Shown piece by piece: positions 18,659-26,528 of a DNA stretch of 64,000 bases. A model generated the notes under the pieces. It was given only the letters and a program-made list of their open reading frames with translations. It was not told the origin of the DNA and did no database searches. Numbering within the stretch: position 1 is the first letter of the stretch; every line of letters begins with the position of its first letter. The position numbers and the translations under genes were made by a program. The stretch lies in NCBI GenBank assembly GCA_045564455.1, contig JBJLHG010000002.1:1-64000 (forward strand), written 5' to 3'. The DNA is from CASICS01 sp045564455 (GTDB lineage: Bacteria; Pseudomonadota; Gammaproteobacteria; Magnimaribacterales; AG-339-G14).

Positions 18659-19354
18659 ATGAATATCGATCCTTCAGAAAAAGAAAAATTTAATCAAATT
18701 GCTGAAGAATGGTGGGATGCTACAGGAAAATTTGCCCCTCTTCATGTGATAAACCCTCTTCGCTCTAAGTATATTTCTGACAAAGTTGATCTTAATGGAA
18801 AAAATGTTATCGATGTTGCTTGTGGAGGAGGATTATTAACTGAATCAATGCATGAATGCGGTGCTACAGTAACTGGCGTGGATATCTCAGATGTTGCAAT
18901 AAATACAGCAAAAATCCATGCAGAAAAAAATAATTACAACGTAACTTATATAAACGGCGAAGCAGAGGAGCTACTCAATGATTCAAAAGAAACTTTTGAT
19001 GTTGTGACCTGCTTGGAAGCAATAGAACATGTTCCTGATCCTCAACAATTAGTTCAAACATGTTCAGACCTATGTAAGCCTGGTGGTACAGTAGTTTTTT
19101 CTACAATCAACAGAAATCCAAAGTCTTTTTTATTTGCAATAGTAGGAGCTGAATATATTTTAAAACTTCTGCCAAAAGGAACTCACGAATTCAAAAAATT
19201 TATTAAGCCCTCTGAATTATCTGGCATGATGAGAAACTCTAATTTAGAAGTAAAAGAAATTATCGGAATGAGTTACAACCCATTAACTAAAAATTATTGG
19301 CTTGGAAAAGATGTAGATGTCAATTACATGATCCATGCAGAAAAAAAAATATAA
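18659..19354 (+). CDS. ubiG: Ubiquinone biosynthesis O-methyltransferase
   Basis: Performs both O-methylations of ubiquinone synthesis. Residues 50-62 hold SAM motif I (VIDVACGGGLLTE), then VTGVDIS, DVVTCLEAIEHVPDPQ and the UbiG-specific VVGAEYILKLLPKGTHEFKKFIKPSEL. 231 residues aligns end to end with E. coli UbiG (240), including the N-terminal FNQIAEEWWDATGKFAPLH and the C-terminal DVNYMIH. Downstream HAD gene overlaps by 20 bases. Confidence 0.96.
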   Translation: MNIDPSEKEKFNQIAEEWWDATGKFAPLHVINPLRSKYISDKVDLNGKNVIDVACGGGLLTESMHECGATVTGVDISDVAINTAKIHAEKNNYNVTYINGEAEELLNDSKETFDVVTCLEAIEHVPDPQQLVQTCSDLCKPGGTVVFSTINRNPKSFLFAIVGAEYILKLLPKGTHEFKKFIKPSELSGMMRNSNLEVKEIIGMSYNPLTKNYWLGKDVDVNYMIHAEKKI

Positions 19355-20000
19355 AAAATATAAATTTTTTCTTTTTGATTTGGATGGGACTCTTCTAGAT
19401 ACCGCTCCAGAATTTCACTACTCTCTTAACTATCTATTAAAGGAAGAAAACCTTCCCGAAATAGAATACGAATCTATCAAAAATAAAGTTTCTGATGGAG
19501 CAGGAGCATTAATATCCTTGGGCTTCAATATTTTTCCTGATAATGAAGAATTTGAAAAAAAGAGACAAAAGCTGCTAAAAATTTATGAAAAAGTTTTTTT
19601 GAAATCCAAGCCTTTCCAAAATATAGATGATTTAATTTTAAATTTATCTAAAAAAGATATTTCTTGGGGCATTGTTACAAATAAACCTAAATTTTTTGCA
19701 GAAAAAATATTTTCCAATCTTCAATGGAATTTAAAAACTAATATTTTAATTTGTCCTGATGATGTCAATAATATAAGAAAACCTGATCCTGCATCTTTAA
19801 AACATGCTTTAGCAAATAACAGTTATTCTAAGGATGAAACTGTATACATCGGCGATAATTGGAGAGATATAGAAGCAGCCCATAGCGCTCAAATAGATTC
19901 AATTTTAGCTTTATATGGTTATTTAGATAAAAGTTCAGCAAAGAATATTAATGCAACTTCTGTTGTCCACGAACCCAAGGATATAATCCAATTTATTTGA
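19335..20000 (+). CDS. HAD phosphatase, phosphoglycolate phosphatase/MupP-like
   Basis: A haloacid-dehalogenase-type phosphatase of subfamily IA. Motif I DLDGTLLDT holds nucleophile D15 and acid/base D17; motif II is IVTNK, motif III lysine lies in IRKPDPASL, and motif IV is GDNWRDIEAA. 221 residues. It overlaps ubiG by 20 bases. In Pseudomonas the HAD gene next to ubiG is MupP, which dephosphorylates N-acetylmuramate 6-phosphate in cell-wall recycling, so that role is as likely as phosphoglycolate phosphatase. The substrate cannot be decided from sequence. Its 3' end overlaps convergent rluB by 8 bases. Confidence 0.82.
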   Translation: MQKKKYKKYKFFLFDLDGTLLDTAPEFHYSLNYLLKEENLPEIEYESIKNKVSDGAGALISLGFNIFPDNEEFEKKRQKLLKIYEKVFLKSKPFQNIDDLILNLSKKDISWGIVTNKPKFFAEKIFSNLQWNLKTNILICPDDVNNIRKPDPASLKHALANNSYSKDETVYIGDNWRDIEAAHSAQIDSILALYGYLDKSSAKNINATSVVHEPKDIIQFI

Positions 20001-20703
20001 AGAAATCTTTAATTTCTTTCTCGTTTAATTTCTTATATTTTCCTGGTGACAAGGTAGATGGTAAAAATATATGACCCAATCTAGTTCTTTTTAATCGCGA
20101 AACTTCAAGATCTAGAGCATTCCAAAGCTTCCTAACTGCTCTATTTTTACCTTCCATAATCACCATAGCAAACCAAGTGTGGGATGAAGTTTGTCTTCCT
20201 TGAACAACATCAGAAAATTTTAGAAAATCTCCCTCTATCATCAATCCTTTTATTAATTTTTTTAAATCTTCAGAATCAGGCTTCCCTCTTATTCTTGCCA
20301 AATATTCTCTTTCTATTTGGTTTTTAGGATGTATTATTTTGTTAGCTAAACTTCCATTATTAGTAAATAGTAAAAGTCCGCTTGTATTTATATCAAGCCT
20401 TCCAAGAGCTACCCACCTTCCTATTTTCAATTTAGGTAAATTATCAAAAACTGTCGGTTTTCCATATCCTGACCTTGAGCATATTTCACCAATTGGTTTG
20501 TGATACATAATCATTTGATCGGGAATTTTTTCAGATTTCAGCTCTTTTCCATCAATATAAATTCGGTCTGAATCTAAAACTTTATCTCCGATTGAAGCTT
20601 TGTAGTCATTGATGAATACTCTACCCAGCTTAATTAAGTCTTCGGCTTTTCTTCTAGATACAAATCCGCTATCGGCAATAGCCTTCTGCAATCTAACACT
20701 CAT
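19993..20703 (-). CDS. rluB: 23S rRNA pseudouridine synthase, RluB family
   Basis: Makes pseudouridine in 23S rRNA (U2605 in E. coli). An N-terminal S4 RNA-binding domain (about 3-48, LQKAIADSGFVSRRKAEDLI) precedes the RsuA/RluB catalytic domain with D104 in ALGRLDINTSGLLLFTN and the late motif MIMEGKNRAVRKLW. 236 residues, slightly short compared with E. coli RluB, which has an extra tail. Position after scpA-scpB is classic for rluB. RluE or RluF families are less likely because of the S4 domain and context. Confidence 0.9.
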   Translation of the reverse strand: MSVRLQKAIADSGFVSRRKAEDLIKLGRVFINDYKASIGDKVLDSDRIYIDGKELKSEKIPDQMIMYHKPIGEICSRSGYGKPTVFDNLPKLKIGRWVALGRLDINTSGLLLFTNNGSLANKIIHPKNQIEREYLARIRGKPDSEDLKKLIKGLMIEGDFLKFSDVVQGRQTSSHTWFAMVIMEGKNRAVRKLWNALDLEVSRLKRTRLGHIFLPSTLSPGKYKKLNEKEIKDFFK

Positions 20704-20705
20704 AT

Positions 20706-21296
20706 TTATTCTTGGATGGAGGGAACTTCTTCCTGAGGATCTTCAATAAGCAATGGCATTTGAACTTCTTCAGGCAAATTACCAATATCCGGTAAATCTG
20801 GAAGGTCTGATAATTTAGAAATATCCAAATCATCAAGAAAATCTTTTGTCGTGGCTAGTAAGGCGGGTCTTCCAGGAACATCTCTATGCCCAACAACTTT
20901 AATCCAATTTCTATCTAGTAAAGTTCTAATAATTTGACTACTAACAGATACTCCTCTGACTTCTTCAATCTCTCCCCTTGTTAGAGGTTGCTTATAAGCA
21001 ATTAAGGCTAAAGTTTCCATCATTGCTCTAGAGTATTTTTGGGGTTTAGATTCCCACAATTTTGAAATCCAAGGAGAATAGTTTTGTCTAATTTTTAGCC
21101 TAAATCCGTTGGCTACCTTAACTAATTCAAAACTTCTATCGTTGTAAAGCTCTTTCAAATTAGAAATAGCCTCTTTTATGTCACTTATAGTTAAATTATC
21201 GCCTTCATCAAATGCCCTTAAAATTTCAGACTCAGACAAAGGCCTAGATGAAGAAAGCAAGAGAGATTCAATTATATTTTCTAATTTTTGCTTCAT
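20706..21296 (-). CDS. scpB: Segregation and condensation protein B
   Basis: A winged-helix partner of ScpA in the SMC-ScpAB condensin. Two winged-helix domains are recognisable (IIESLLLSSSRPLSESEIL and ETLALIAYKQPLTRGEIEEVRGV); the second holds the family hallmark. 196 residues with an acidic, Pro-rich C-terminus. One base separates it from scpA. The SMC gene itself is not in the window. Confidence 0.93.
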   Translation of the reverse strand: MKQKLENIIESLLLSSSRPLSESEILRAFDEGDNLTISDIKEAISNLKELYNDRSFELVKVANGFRLKIRQNYSPWISKLWESKPQKYSRAMMETLALIAYKQPLTRGEIEEVRGVSVSSQIIRTLLDRNWIKVVGHRDVPGRPALLATTKDFLDDLDISKLSDLPDLPDIGNLPEEVQMPLLIEDPQEEVPSIQE

Positions 21297-21297
21297 A

Positions 21298-22113
21298 TCA
21301 ATGAATTTCCTCTTTAGCCGATAAATAAATTTTACCGAAATCTTCTGATTGGATAATAGTAATTAATGAATCCTTTACTAGCTCTAACATAGCTAGAAAG
21401 TTAACAATTATTCCAATTTTTCCATCTTCTTTTTTACAAACTTTAAAAAATTCTAAAAATTTATCTTTTACAAGCAACTCTAAAATAAGAGACATTTTTT
21501 CTCTGGTTGATAACTTTTCAAACTGAACTAAATGACTTACGTTTAATTTCTGCCTATCAATGAGTTCAGAAAATATTTGTGCTAATTGTTTAATATCAAC
21601 TGTTGGCATATTTTCTTTAGTTTCAAATTCAGGTAGTGCAGAGGAAGCAACAAAAAAATCTCTATTTATTCGTGGCATCTCCTCTAGATTATTTGATGCA
21701 GCTTTGTATCTTTCATATTCTTGAAGTCTTCTTATCAATTCAGCCCTAGGATCTGATTCTTCCCCATCATCATCATATTCTTTAGGCAACATCATCCTAG
21801 ATTTAATTTCTGTTAAATATGCAGCCATGACCAAGTATTCACCTACTAAATCAAATTGAATTTTTTCCATCATCTCAATATATTGAACGTATTGATCCGT
21901 TATTTTTGAAACATCGATCTGCAAAATATCAATGTTTTGTTTCTTGATGAAATAAAGCAAAAGATCAAGAGGGCCTTCAAAGGATTCTAGAAAGATTTTT
22001 AAAGCATTAGGAGGAATATATAAATCATCAGTAGGCAGAGAGACTTCCTCGCCATTTAAGATGGCAAGATTAAACTCAGCTTGTCTAGGCTGAATACCTG
22101 CAAGATTATCCAT
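21298..22113 (-). CDS. scpA: Segregation and condensation protein A
   Basis: The kleisin subunit of SMC-ScpAB. The N-terminal SMC-binding helices are clear (FEGPLDLLLYFIKKQNIDILQIDVSKI, ITDQYVQYI) and the C-terminal winged helix ends the 271 residues. About 40 residues precede the conserved start, as in many gammaproteobacterial ScpA proteins. No Shine-Dalgarno sequence is visible before the ATG. Confidence 0.93.
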   Translation of the reverse strand: MDNLAGIQPRQAEFNLAILNGEEVSLPTDDLYIPPNALKIFLESFEGPLDLLLYFIKKQNIDILQIDVSKITDQYVQYIEMMEKIQFDLVGEYLVMAAYLTEIKSRMMLPKEYDDDGEESDPRAELIRRLQEYERYKAASNNLEEMPRINRDFFVASSALPEFETKENMPTVDIKQLAQIFSELIDRQKLNVSHLVQFEKLSTREKMSLILELLVKDKFLEFFKVCKKEDGKIGIIVNFLAMLELVKDSLITIIQSEDFGKIYLSAKEEIH

Positions 22114-22125
22114 AAATATAGAGCA

Positions 22126-22131
22126 ATTATA
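22126..22131 (-). promoter_or_regulatory. -10 box for scpA-scpB-rluB
   Basis: A perfect TATAAT on the minus strand ends 12 bases before the scpA ATG. The predicted leader is about six bases, too short for a ribosome-binding site. The -35 region is weak. Confidence 0.4.
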
Positions 22132-22188
22132 GTTTAAAAAGGATAATTACACACTATGTTGTGTTTTTGTAAATATATTTAACTATAT

Positions 22189-23802
22189 TTAGGGCTTCCA
22201 GCCGTTGGTGATGGGATATCTTCTATCTTTACCAAAGTTTCTATCAGAAATCTTTATGCCAAGTGGTACCTGTCTTCTCTTATACTCATTTAGATCTATC
22301 AATTTAAGAATTCTTCTAACTTCGCTTTCTTCGTATCCTTCCGAAATAATATCTTCAGGACTCATATCTTTTTCGACATACATTTCTATTATAGGATCGA
22401 GAATGCTGTAATCAGGCAAGGAATCCGTATCTTTCTGATCTGGAGCAAGCTCAGCTGAAGGAGGTCTATCTATTATTCTTTGAGGAATAATTAAGTGTAA
22501 TTTGTTTCTATAGTTAGCTAACTCATAGACCAAGGTTTTACTAACATCCTTAAGAACAGAGAAGCCTCCGGCAGTATCTCCATAAAGAGTTGAGTAACCT
22601 ACCGCCGCTTCGCTCTTATTGCCTGTAGTCAAAACAAGCAGGCCCAATTTATTAGACAAAGCCATCAAAGTTACTCCTCGACACCTTGATTGAAGGTTTT
22701 CTTCTGTTTTATCTATACTTTTCCCCTCAAAAGACGATTCTAGCGATTTTGAAAAAGACTCATACATGTCTTTGATTGAAATAAGCGAATGATTTATAGC
22801 CATATTATCGGCTAATTCTTGTGCATCTTTGATACTGATATCGGCAGTGTAGTCAAAGGGCATCATTACCGTATTCACTTTAGACGGTCCAAGCGCATCA
22901 AATGCAATAGCTGCTGTTAAAGCTGAATCAATACCTCCAGAAGATCCTAAAATAATACCGTTAAAACCATTTTTCTCAACATAATCTCTAGTGCCAATTA
23001 CTAGCGCATTGTAAATATCCTCTAACTCTGAATAATTCCTTTTTTCTTTAGATTCAACTTTTAGATTAATTTTATTTCCCTTGGAAACCTCTAATTCTAG
23101 AGAATCTATTTCAAAACTTTTTAATGTTAATAATTTTTCTTGATCAGATCCAATAACTAGAGACGACCCATCAAACACTAATTCGTCCTGACCACCTACT
23201 TGATTTAAATAAATAATAGGTGTTTTGTATTTATCAAAATAATCTAACAGCATTTTTTCTCTAGTCTTCTTTTTAGTCTTGGTATACGGAGAAGCACTCA
23301 TATTGATAATTAGCTCAGCTCCATCATTAACCAATTTTTTTGTGAAATCGTCAGACCAAATATCCTCACATATAGATAACCCTATTTTTATTCCTTTTAT
23401 ATTTATAATGGAATTTCGCTCCCCGGAAGAAAAATACCTTCTTTCGTCAAATTCTTTATAGTTGGGAAGCATTTGCTTTGAATATACCTCCTTAATTTTT
23501 CCACCTTCTATGAAGAATGCAGAGTTATATGTTTTTCCTAAATTTTGACTAGGAGCTCCAAAAAGTAAGGAAATTTTTTGAGATTCTAAAGGTAGTTTAA
23601 TAATTGATTTTTCAATTTTATATAAAAAATCAGCCCTCATAACCAAATCTTCTGGAGGATACCCACTTACAAACATTTCACTAAAAACTAGCAAATCGAC
23701 ATCATTCAAAGAAGCTTTTTTAATTTCTTTTTGAATTTTTTTAATATTCCCTGAAATATCTCCTACAGTTGGATTTTCTTGGACAATTTTGATTTTAAAC
23801 AT
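22189..23802 (-). CDS. nadE: Glutamine-dependent NAD+ synthetase
   Basis: Amidates nicotinate adenine dinucleotide to NAD+ using glutamine. The N-terminal nitrilase-type glutaminase has the triad E42, K109 and C145 (FSEMFVSGYPPEDLV, KQMLPNY, ICEDIWS). The C-terminal synthetase has the pyrophosphatase loop GSSGGIDSALTAAIAFDALG and TGNKSEAAVGYSTLYGDTAGGF. 537 residues is normal for the glutamine-dependent form. Divergent from aroG across 58 bases. Confidence 0.96.
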   Translation of the reverse strand: MFKIKIVQENPTVGDISGNIKKIQKEIKKASLNDVDLLVFSEMFVSGYPPEDLVMRADFLYKIEKSIIKLPLESQKISLLFGAPSQNLGKTYNSAFFIEGGKIKEVYSKQMLPNYKEFDERRYFSSGERNSIINIKGIKIGLSICEDIWSDDFTKKLVNDGAELIINMSASPYTKTKKKTREKMLLDYFDKYKTPIIYLNQVGGQDELVFDGSSLVIGSDQEKLLTLKSFEIDSLELEVSKGNKINLKVESKEKRNYSELEDIYNALVIGTRDYVEKNGFNGIILGSSGGIDSALTAAIAFDALGPSKVNTVMMPFDYTADISIKDAQELADNMAINHSLISIKDMYESFSKSLESSFEGKSIDKTEENLQSRCRGVTLMALSNKLGLLVLTTGNKSEAAVGYSTLYGDTAGGFSVLKDVSKTLVYELANYRNKLHLIIPQRIIDRPPSAELAPDQKDTDSLPDYSILDPIIEMYVEKDMSPEDIISEGYEESEVRRILKLIDLNEYKRRQVPLGIKISDRNFGKDRRYPITNGWKP

Positions 23803-23860
23803 TTTTGATAATTATGACTTTCAATTAGGGTCAAAATAGATACAATCACTATCGAATGCT

Positions 23861-24931
23861 ATGCAATATTTGACTGATAATACCAGAATAACTGGGCTTT
23901 TGGAGGTTTCCCCTCCCAACGAAGTAATTTCTGAGTTTCCTATAACTTCTGCTACCTCTGAGCTTGTTTTTAAGGCTAGAAAAGATATCTCTAATATTAT
24001 GCATGGAAAAGATGATCGACTTATAGTTGTTGTTGGCCCTTGCTCAATTCATGATCCTAAAGCAGCTATCGAATATGCTAAAAAATTAAAAAATATTGAA
24101 AATTCACTCAATAAAGAACTAAAAATAGTTATGCGAGTTTATTTTGAAAAACCGCGTACTACTATCGGCTGGAAAGGCTTGATTAATGATCCTGATTTAA
24201 ACGATAGTTATGATGTTAATAAAGGCTTAAGAGAAGCAAGAAAAATATTGTTAGAAGTCAATGAAATAGGTCTACCTGCCGCAACAGAGTATTTAGATAT
24301 TATTACTCCACAGTACATTTCAGATCTCATTTCTTGGGGTGCAATTGGAGCTCGCACAACTGAAAGTCAAGTTCACAGAGAGCTTGCATCCGGTCTATCC
24401 TGTCCTGTGGGTTTTAAGAATTCAACTACAGGGTCTATTCAAGTTGCAATAGATGCAATTGGATCATCATCTAAACCTCATATATTTTTATCCATTACGA
24501 AGGAAGGTAGATCTGCTATTTTCAATTCAGCCGGCAATGAAGATTGTCATGTAATTTTAAGAGGAGGAAAAACTCCAAATTTTGAGAATGGGTTTATTAA
24601 AGAAACTTCAGAAATTTTAAAGAAATCAGGTATTACTCCATCTATGATGGTCGATATGAGTCATGGAAATAGTCAAAAACAATTTAAAAAACAACTTTTA
24701 GTAAATAAAGATATTGCTGATCAAATTGCAGGAGGCGAACAAGGTATTTTTGGCGTAATGATTGAAAGTCATCTTGTAGAGGGTAATCAGTCTATTGGTC
24801 CAAAAGATGCACTTACTTATGGTCAAAGCATTACAGATGCTTGCGTAAGCTGGGAAGATACAGAGATCATGCTTAAACTTCTTGCATCAGCAGTTAAATC
24901 TAGAAGAAAAAATCTAGAAGAAACTGCCTAA
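23861..24931 (+). CDS. aroG: 3-deoxy-7-phosphoheptulonate (DAHP) synthase, class I
   Basis: Condenses PEP and erythrose 4-phosphate, the first step to chorismate. The 356 residues follow the E. coli AroF/G/H pattern: VVVGPCSIHDP (metal cysteine and active site), MRVYFEKPRTTIGWKGLINDP, GARTTESQVHRELASGLSCPVGFKN, MVDMSHGNSQK. The N-terminal arm that carries the feedback site in this class is present; which amino acid inhibits cannot be told. The stop overlaps the start of the next gene by one base, placing this pathway enzyme in one operon with two replication-type proteins. Confidence 0.95.
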   Translation: MQYLTDNTRITGLLEVSPPNEVISEFPITSATSELVFKARKDISNIMHGKDDRLIVVVGPCSIHDPKAAIEYAKKLKNIENSLNKELKIVMRVYFEKPRTTIGWKGLINDPDLNDSYDVNKGLREARKILLEVNEIGLPAATEYLDIITPQYISDLISWGAIGARTTESQVHRELASGLSCPVGFKNSTTGSIQVAIDAIGSSSKPHIFLSITKEGRSAIFNSAGNEDCHVILRGGKTPNFENGFIKETSEILKKSGITPSMMVDMSHGNSQKQFKKQLLVNKDIADQIAGGEQGIFGVMIESHLVEGNQSIGPKDALTYGQSITDACVSWEDTEIMLKLLASAVKSRRKNLEETA

Positions 24932-25890
24932 TGACAGAAGAATTAAATTTAATAAGTTTTTCACCAGAAATTGCCTCTTCTATTGGCTTAGAAGAATCCA
25001 TAATATTTAGATTATTAGAAATTAATGATTTAGGTTTGGCTGAAATGGATATAGAGACAAAAACCCTCTTTTTGAATGACCATCAAAGAGCTAGCGCCAT
25101 CATTAAGTTAGAAAAACTAGGCTTAATAGTAAGAAAAAATTCAAAGATTTCACTAAAAAAACAAACTAATTTTGATAATTCAAGAAATATAAAAGATGAG
25201 AAAAAACCCTTATTTAAATTTTCTGAAGATATTCTTAATCAGGCTAAAAGCTTTGGAATGTCTGAAAACTTTATTAAGGAAAAAATTATTTTATTTCAGT
25301 CTTTCTCAAAAAAAAATGATGATTCTGCATACAACTCAGATTATAAGCTCCTTAAGTTTCTCATTAAAGAATGGCGAAAATATGAACAAGAGGAAATAAT
25401 TGAAACAAAGAAAACTTTAATCAAAAAAGACTGGGAGCCTTCCGAAGATGGATTATCCATCCTTGAATCTGCTGAAATTGACGAGAGTTTTGTTAAAAAA
25501 TCAATCCCTGAATTTATTTTGTATTGGCAAGAAAAAAAAATGAAATCTGACACCTGGAACAGTCTTTTTATAAAACACGTAAGAAGACAATGGGCTAGAT
25601 ATAAAAATATTATAGAGGACAATACATCCCTTAAAAAAATGTCTGAAAATTGGTTGCCTCATCAAAATTGCTTAGATGTTCTCAAGCTAGCTAGGATCGA
25701 TGAAAATTTTGTGAAGGCTCAAATTCCTGAATTTAAGATTTATTGGATAGATTCAAATCAGGTTATGGCCTCATGGAATTCTAAATTTATTCAACACGTG
25801 AAATATAAATGGTTCAAAGAAAATCCTAAGGCATCGGGTATAATTTCTAGATTAACAGATAAAGAGTGGGCAATTGAGTACTCAGATTAA
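24931..25890 (+). CDS. DnaT-like protein: winged helix plus DnaT-type repeats
   Basis: A 319-residue protein with no exact named relative that I recognise. Residues 8-75 look like the winged helix of phage replication-initiation proteins (SPEIASSIGLEESIIFRLL ... IIKLEKLGLIV). Two clear copies of the DnaT ssDNA-binding domain follow at about 168-222 (DWEPSEDGLSILES..., FVKKSIPEFILYW, NSLFIKHVRRQW) and 241-294 (NWLPHQNCLDVLKL..., FVKAQIPEFKIYW, SWNSKFIQHVKYKW). A weaker third copy covers 96-151 (SFGMSENFIKEKIILF ... EWRKYEQE). In E. coli, DnaT helps load DnaB during primosome assembly. The next gene, overlapping by 17 bases, is lambda-P-like, which supports a joint role in helicase loading. Function is inferred. 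Confidence 0.78.
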   Translation: MTEELNLISFSPEIASSIGLEESIIFRLLEINDLGLAEMDIETKTLFLNDHQRASAIIKLEKLGLIVRKNSKISLKKQTNFDNSRNIKDEKKPLFKFSEDILNQAKSFGMSENFIKEKIILFQSFSKKNDDSAYNSDYKLLKFLIKEWRKYEQEEIIETKKTLIKKDWEPSEDGLSILESAEIDESFVKKSIPEFILYWQEKKMKSDTWNSLFIKHVRRQWARYKNIIEDNTSLKKMSENWLPHQNCLDVLKLARIDENFVKAQIPEFKIYWIDSNQVMASWNSKFIQHVKYKWFKENPKASGIISRLTDKEWAIEYSD

Positions 25891-26452
25891 AATTCCAGAA
25901 AATCAGATAGATTTGGTAAATATTTTATTTACTCAGCTAGAAATAACCTATCACAATCAATTCCATAAAGCTTTTCCAGATCCAGATAGCTTGAAGTTAG
26001 CAAAGCAATTATGGTTGCAAAAAATCTCCACTTATAAAAATGAAATAATCTTTAAAAGTGTTGATCATATAATGAGCACTTCAGAATATTTACCATCTTT
26101 AAGTAGTGTTTTAAAAAAATGTAAAGAATTTACCTTAGACTCAAATGGAATTCCTAGTTTAGAAAGATCTTATCAAGAAGCTTCTCTAAATTGTGACGAT
26201 CCCAATGATCATCAATGGTCGCATCCTTTGGTTTATCATGCTGGAAAAGAAACTGGTTGGTTTTTTTTAAAAAATGAATCTGAACAAAATGCTTTTAAAG
26301 AGTTTTCAAAATCTTTTGATCTTGTCATCCACAATTGGTTAGAAGGGAAAAACTATAATTCTCCTGAAATTACTAGAATAGAAGAAGCTAAACCTAATCT
26401 GGATAAATCAATTCAATTAAACTTAATAAAAAGATTGAAAGATAAATTTTAA
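25874..26452 (+). CDS. Lambda replication protein P-like helicase loader
   Basis: A 192-residue protein with the layout of bacteriophage lambda P, which binds DnaB and delivers it to the origin. Matching elements in order: an N-terminal helix (VNILFTQLEITYHNQF), AKQLWLQKI, EYLPSLSSVLKKCKE (compare RPFLPSPGQFVAWCRE in lambda P), GIPSLERSYQEA, W-S-H-P-L-V-Y, a helix FKEFSKSFDLVIHNWLEGK and a basic C-terminus (LIKRLKDKF). The start is TTG at 25874 inside the end of the DnaT-like gene, preceded by GAGTGGG. No integrase, capsid or lysis genes are nearby, so this looks like a fixed chromosomal gene, not a prophage. The call rests on pattern recognition and needs a profile search. Confidence 0.68.
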   Translation: MSTQIKIPENQIDLVNILFTQLEITYHNQFHKAFPDPDSLKLAKQLWLQKISTYKNEIIFKSVDHIMSTSEYLPSLSSVLKKCKEFTLDSNGIPSLERSYQEASLNCDDPNDHQWSHPLVYHAGKETGWFFLKNESEQNAFKEFSKSFDLVIHNWLEGKNYNSPEITRIEEAKPNLDKSIQLNLIKRLKDKF

Positions 26453-26463
26453 ATTAAGACGTT

Positions 26464-26481
26464 TTTAGAAACTCTTCTAAA
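26464..26481 (+). promoter_or_regulatory. Inverted repeat at the -35 of the RND pump promoter
   Basis: TTTAGAA-ACTC-TTCTAAA is a perfect 7-bp inverted repeat that covers the -35 position of the downstream promoter. It lacks a T-tract after it, so it is a better candidate operator than terminator. No regulator gene is adjacent. Confidence 0.35.
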
Positions 26482-26495
26482 TACTTGTTCTTCCT

Positions 26496-26504
26496 TGATA
26501 TAAT
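26496..26504 (+). promoter_or_regulatory. Extended -10 promoter for the RND efflux operon
   Basis: TGATATAAT (perfect TGn-TATAAT) lies 24 bases before the ATG of the membrane-fusion gene. Likely drives the pump genes and perhaps xseB-ispA-dxs, which follow after only 11 bases. Confidence 0.5.
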
Positions 26505-26528
26505 CACTTTTGCCCATATTTAAGCACT

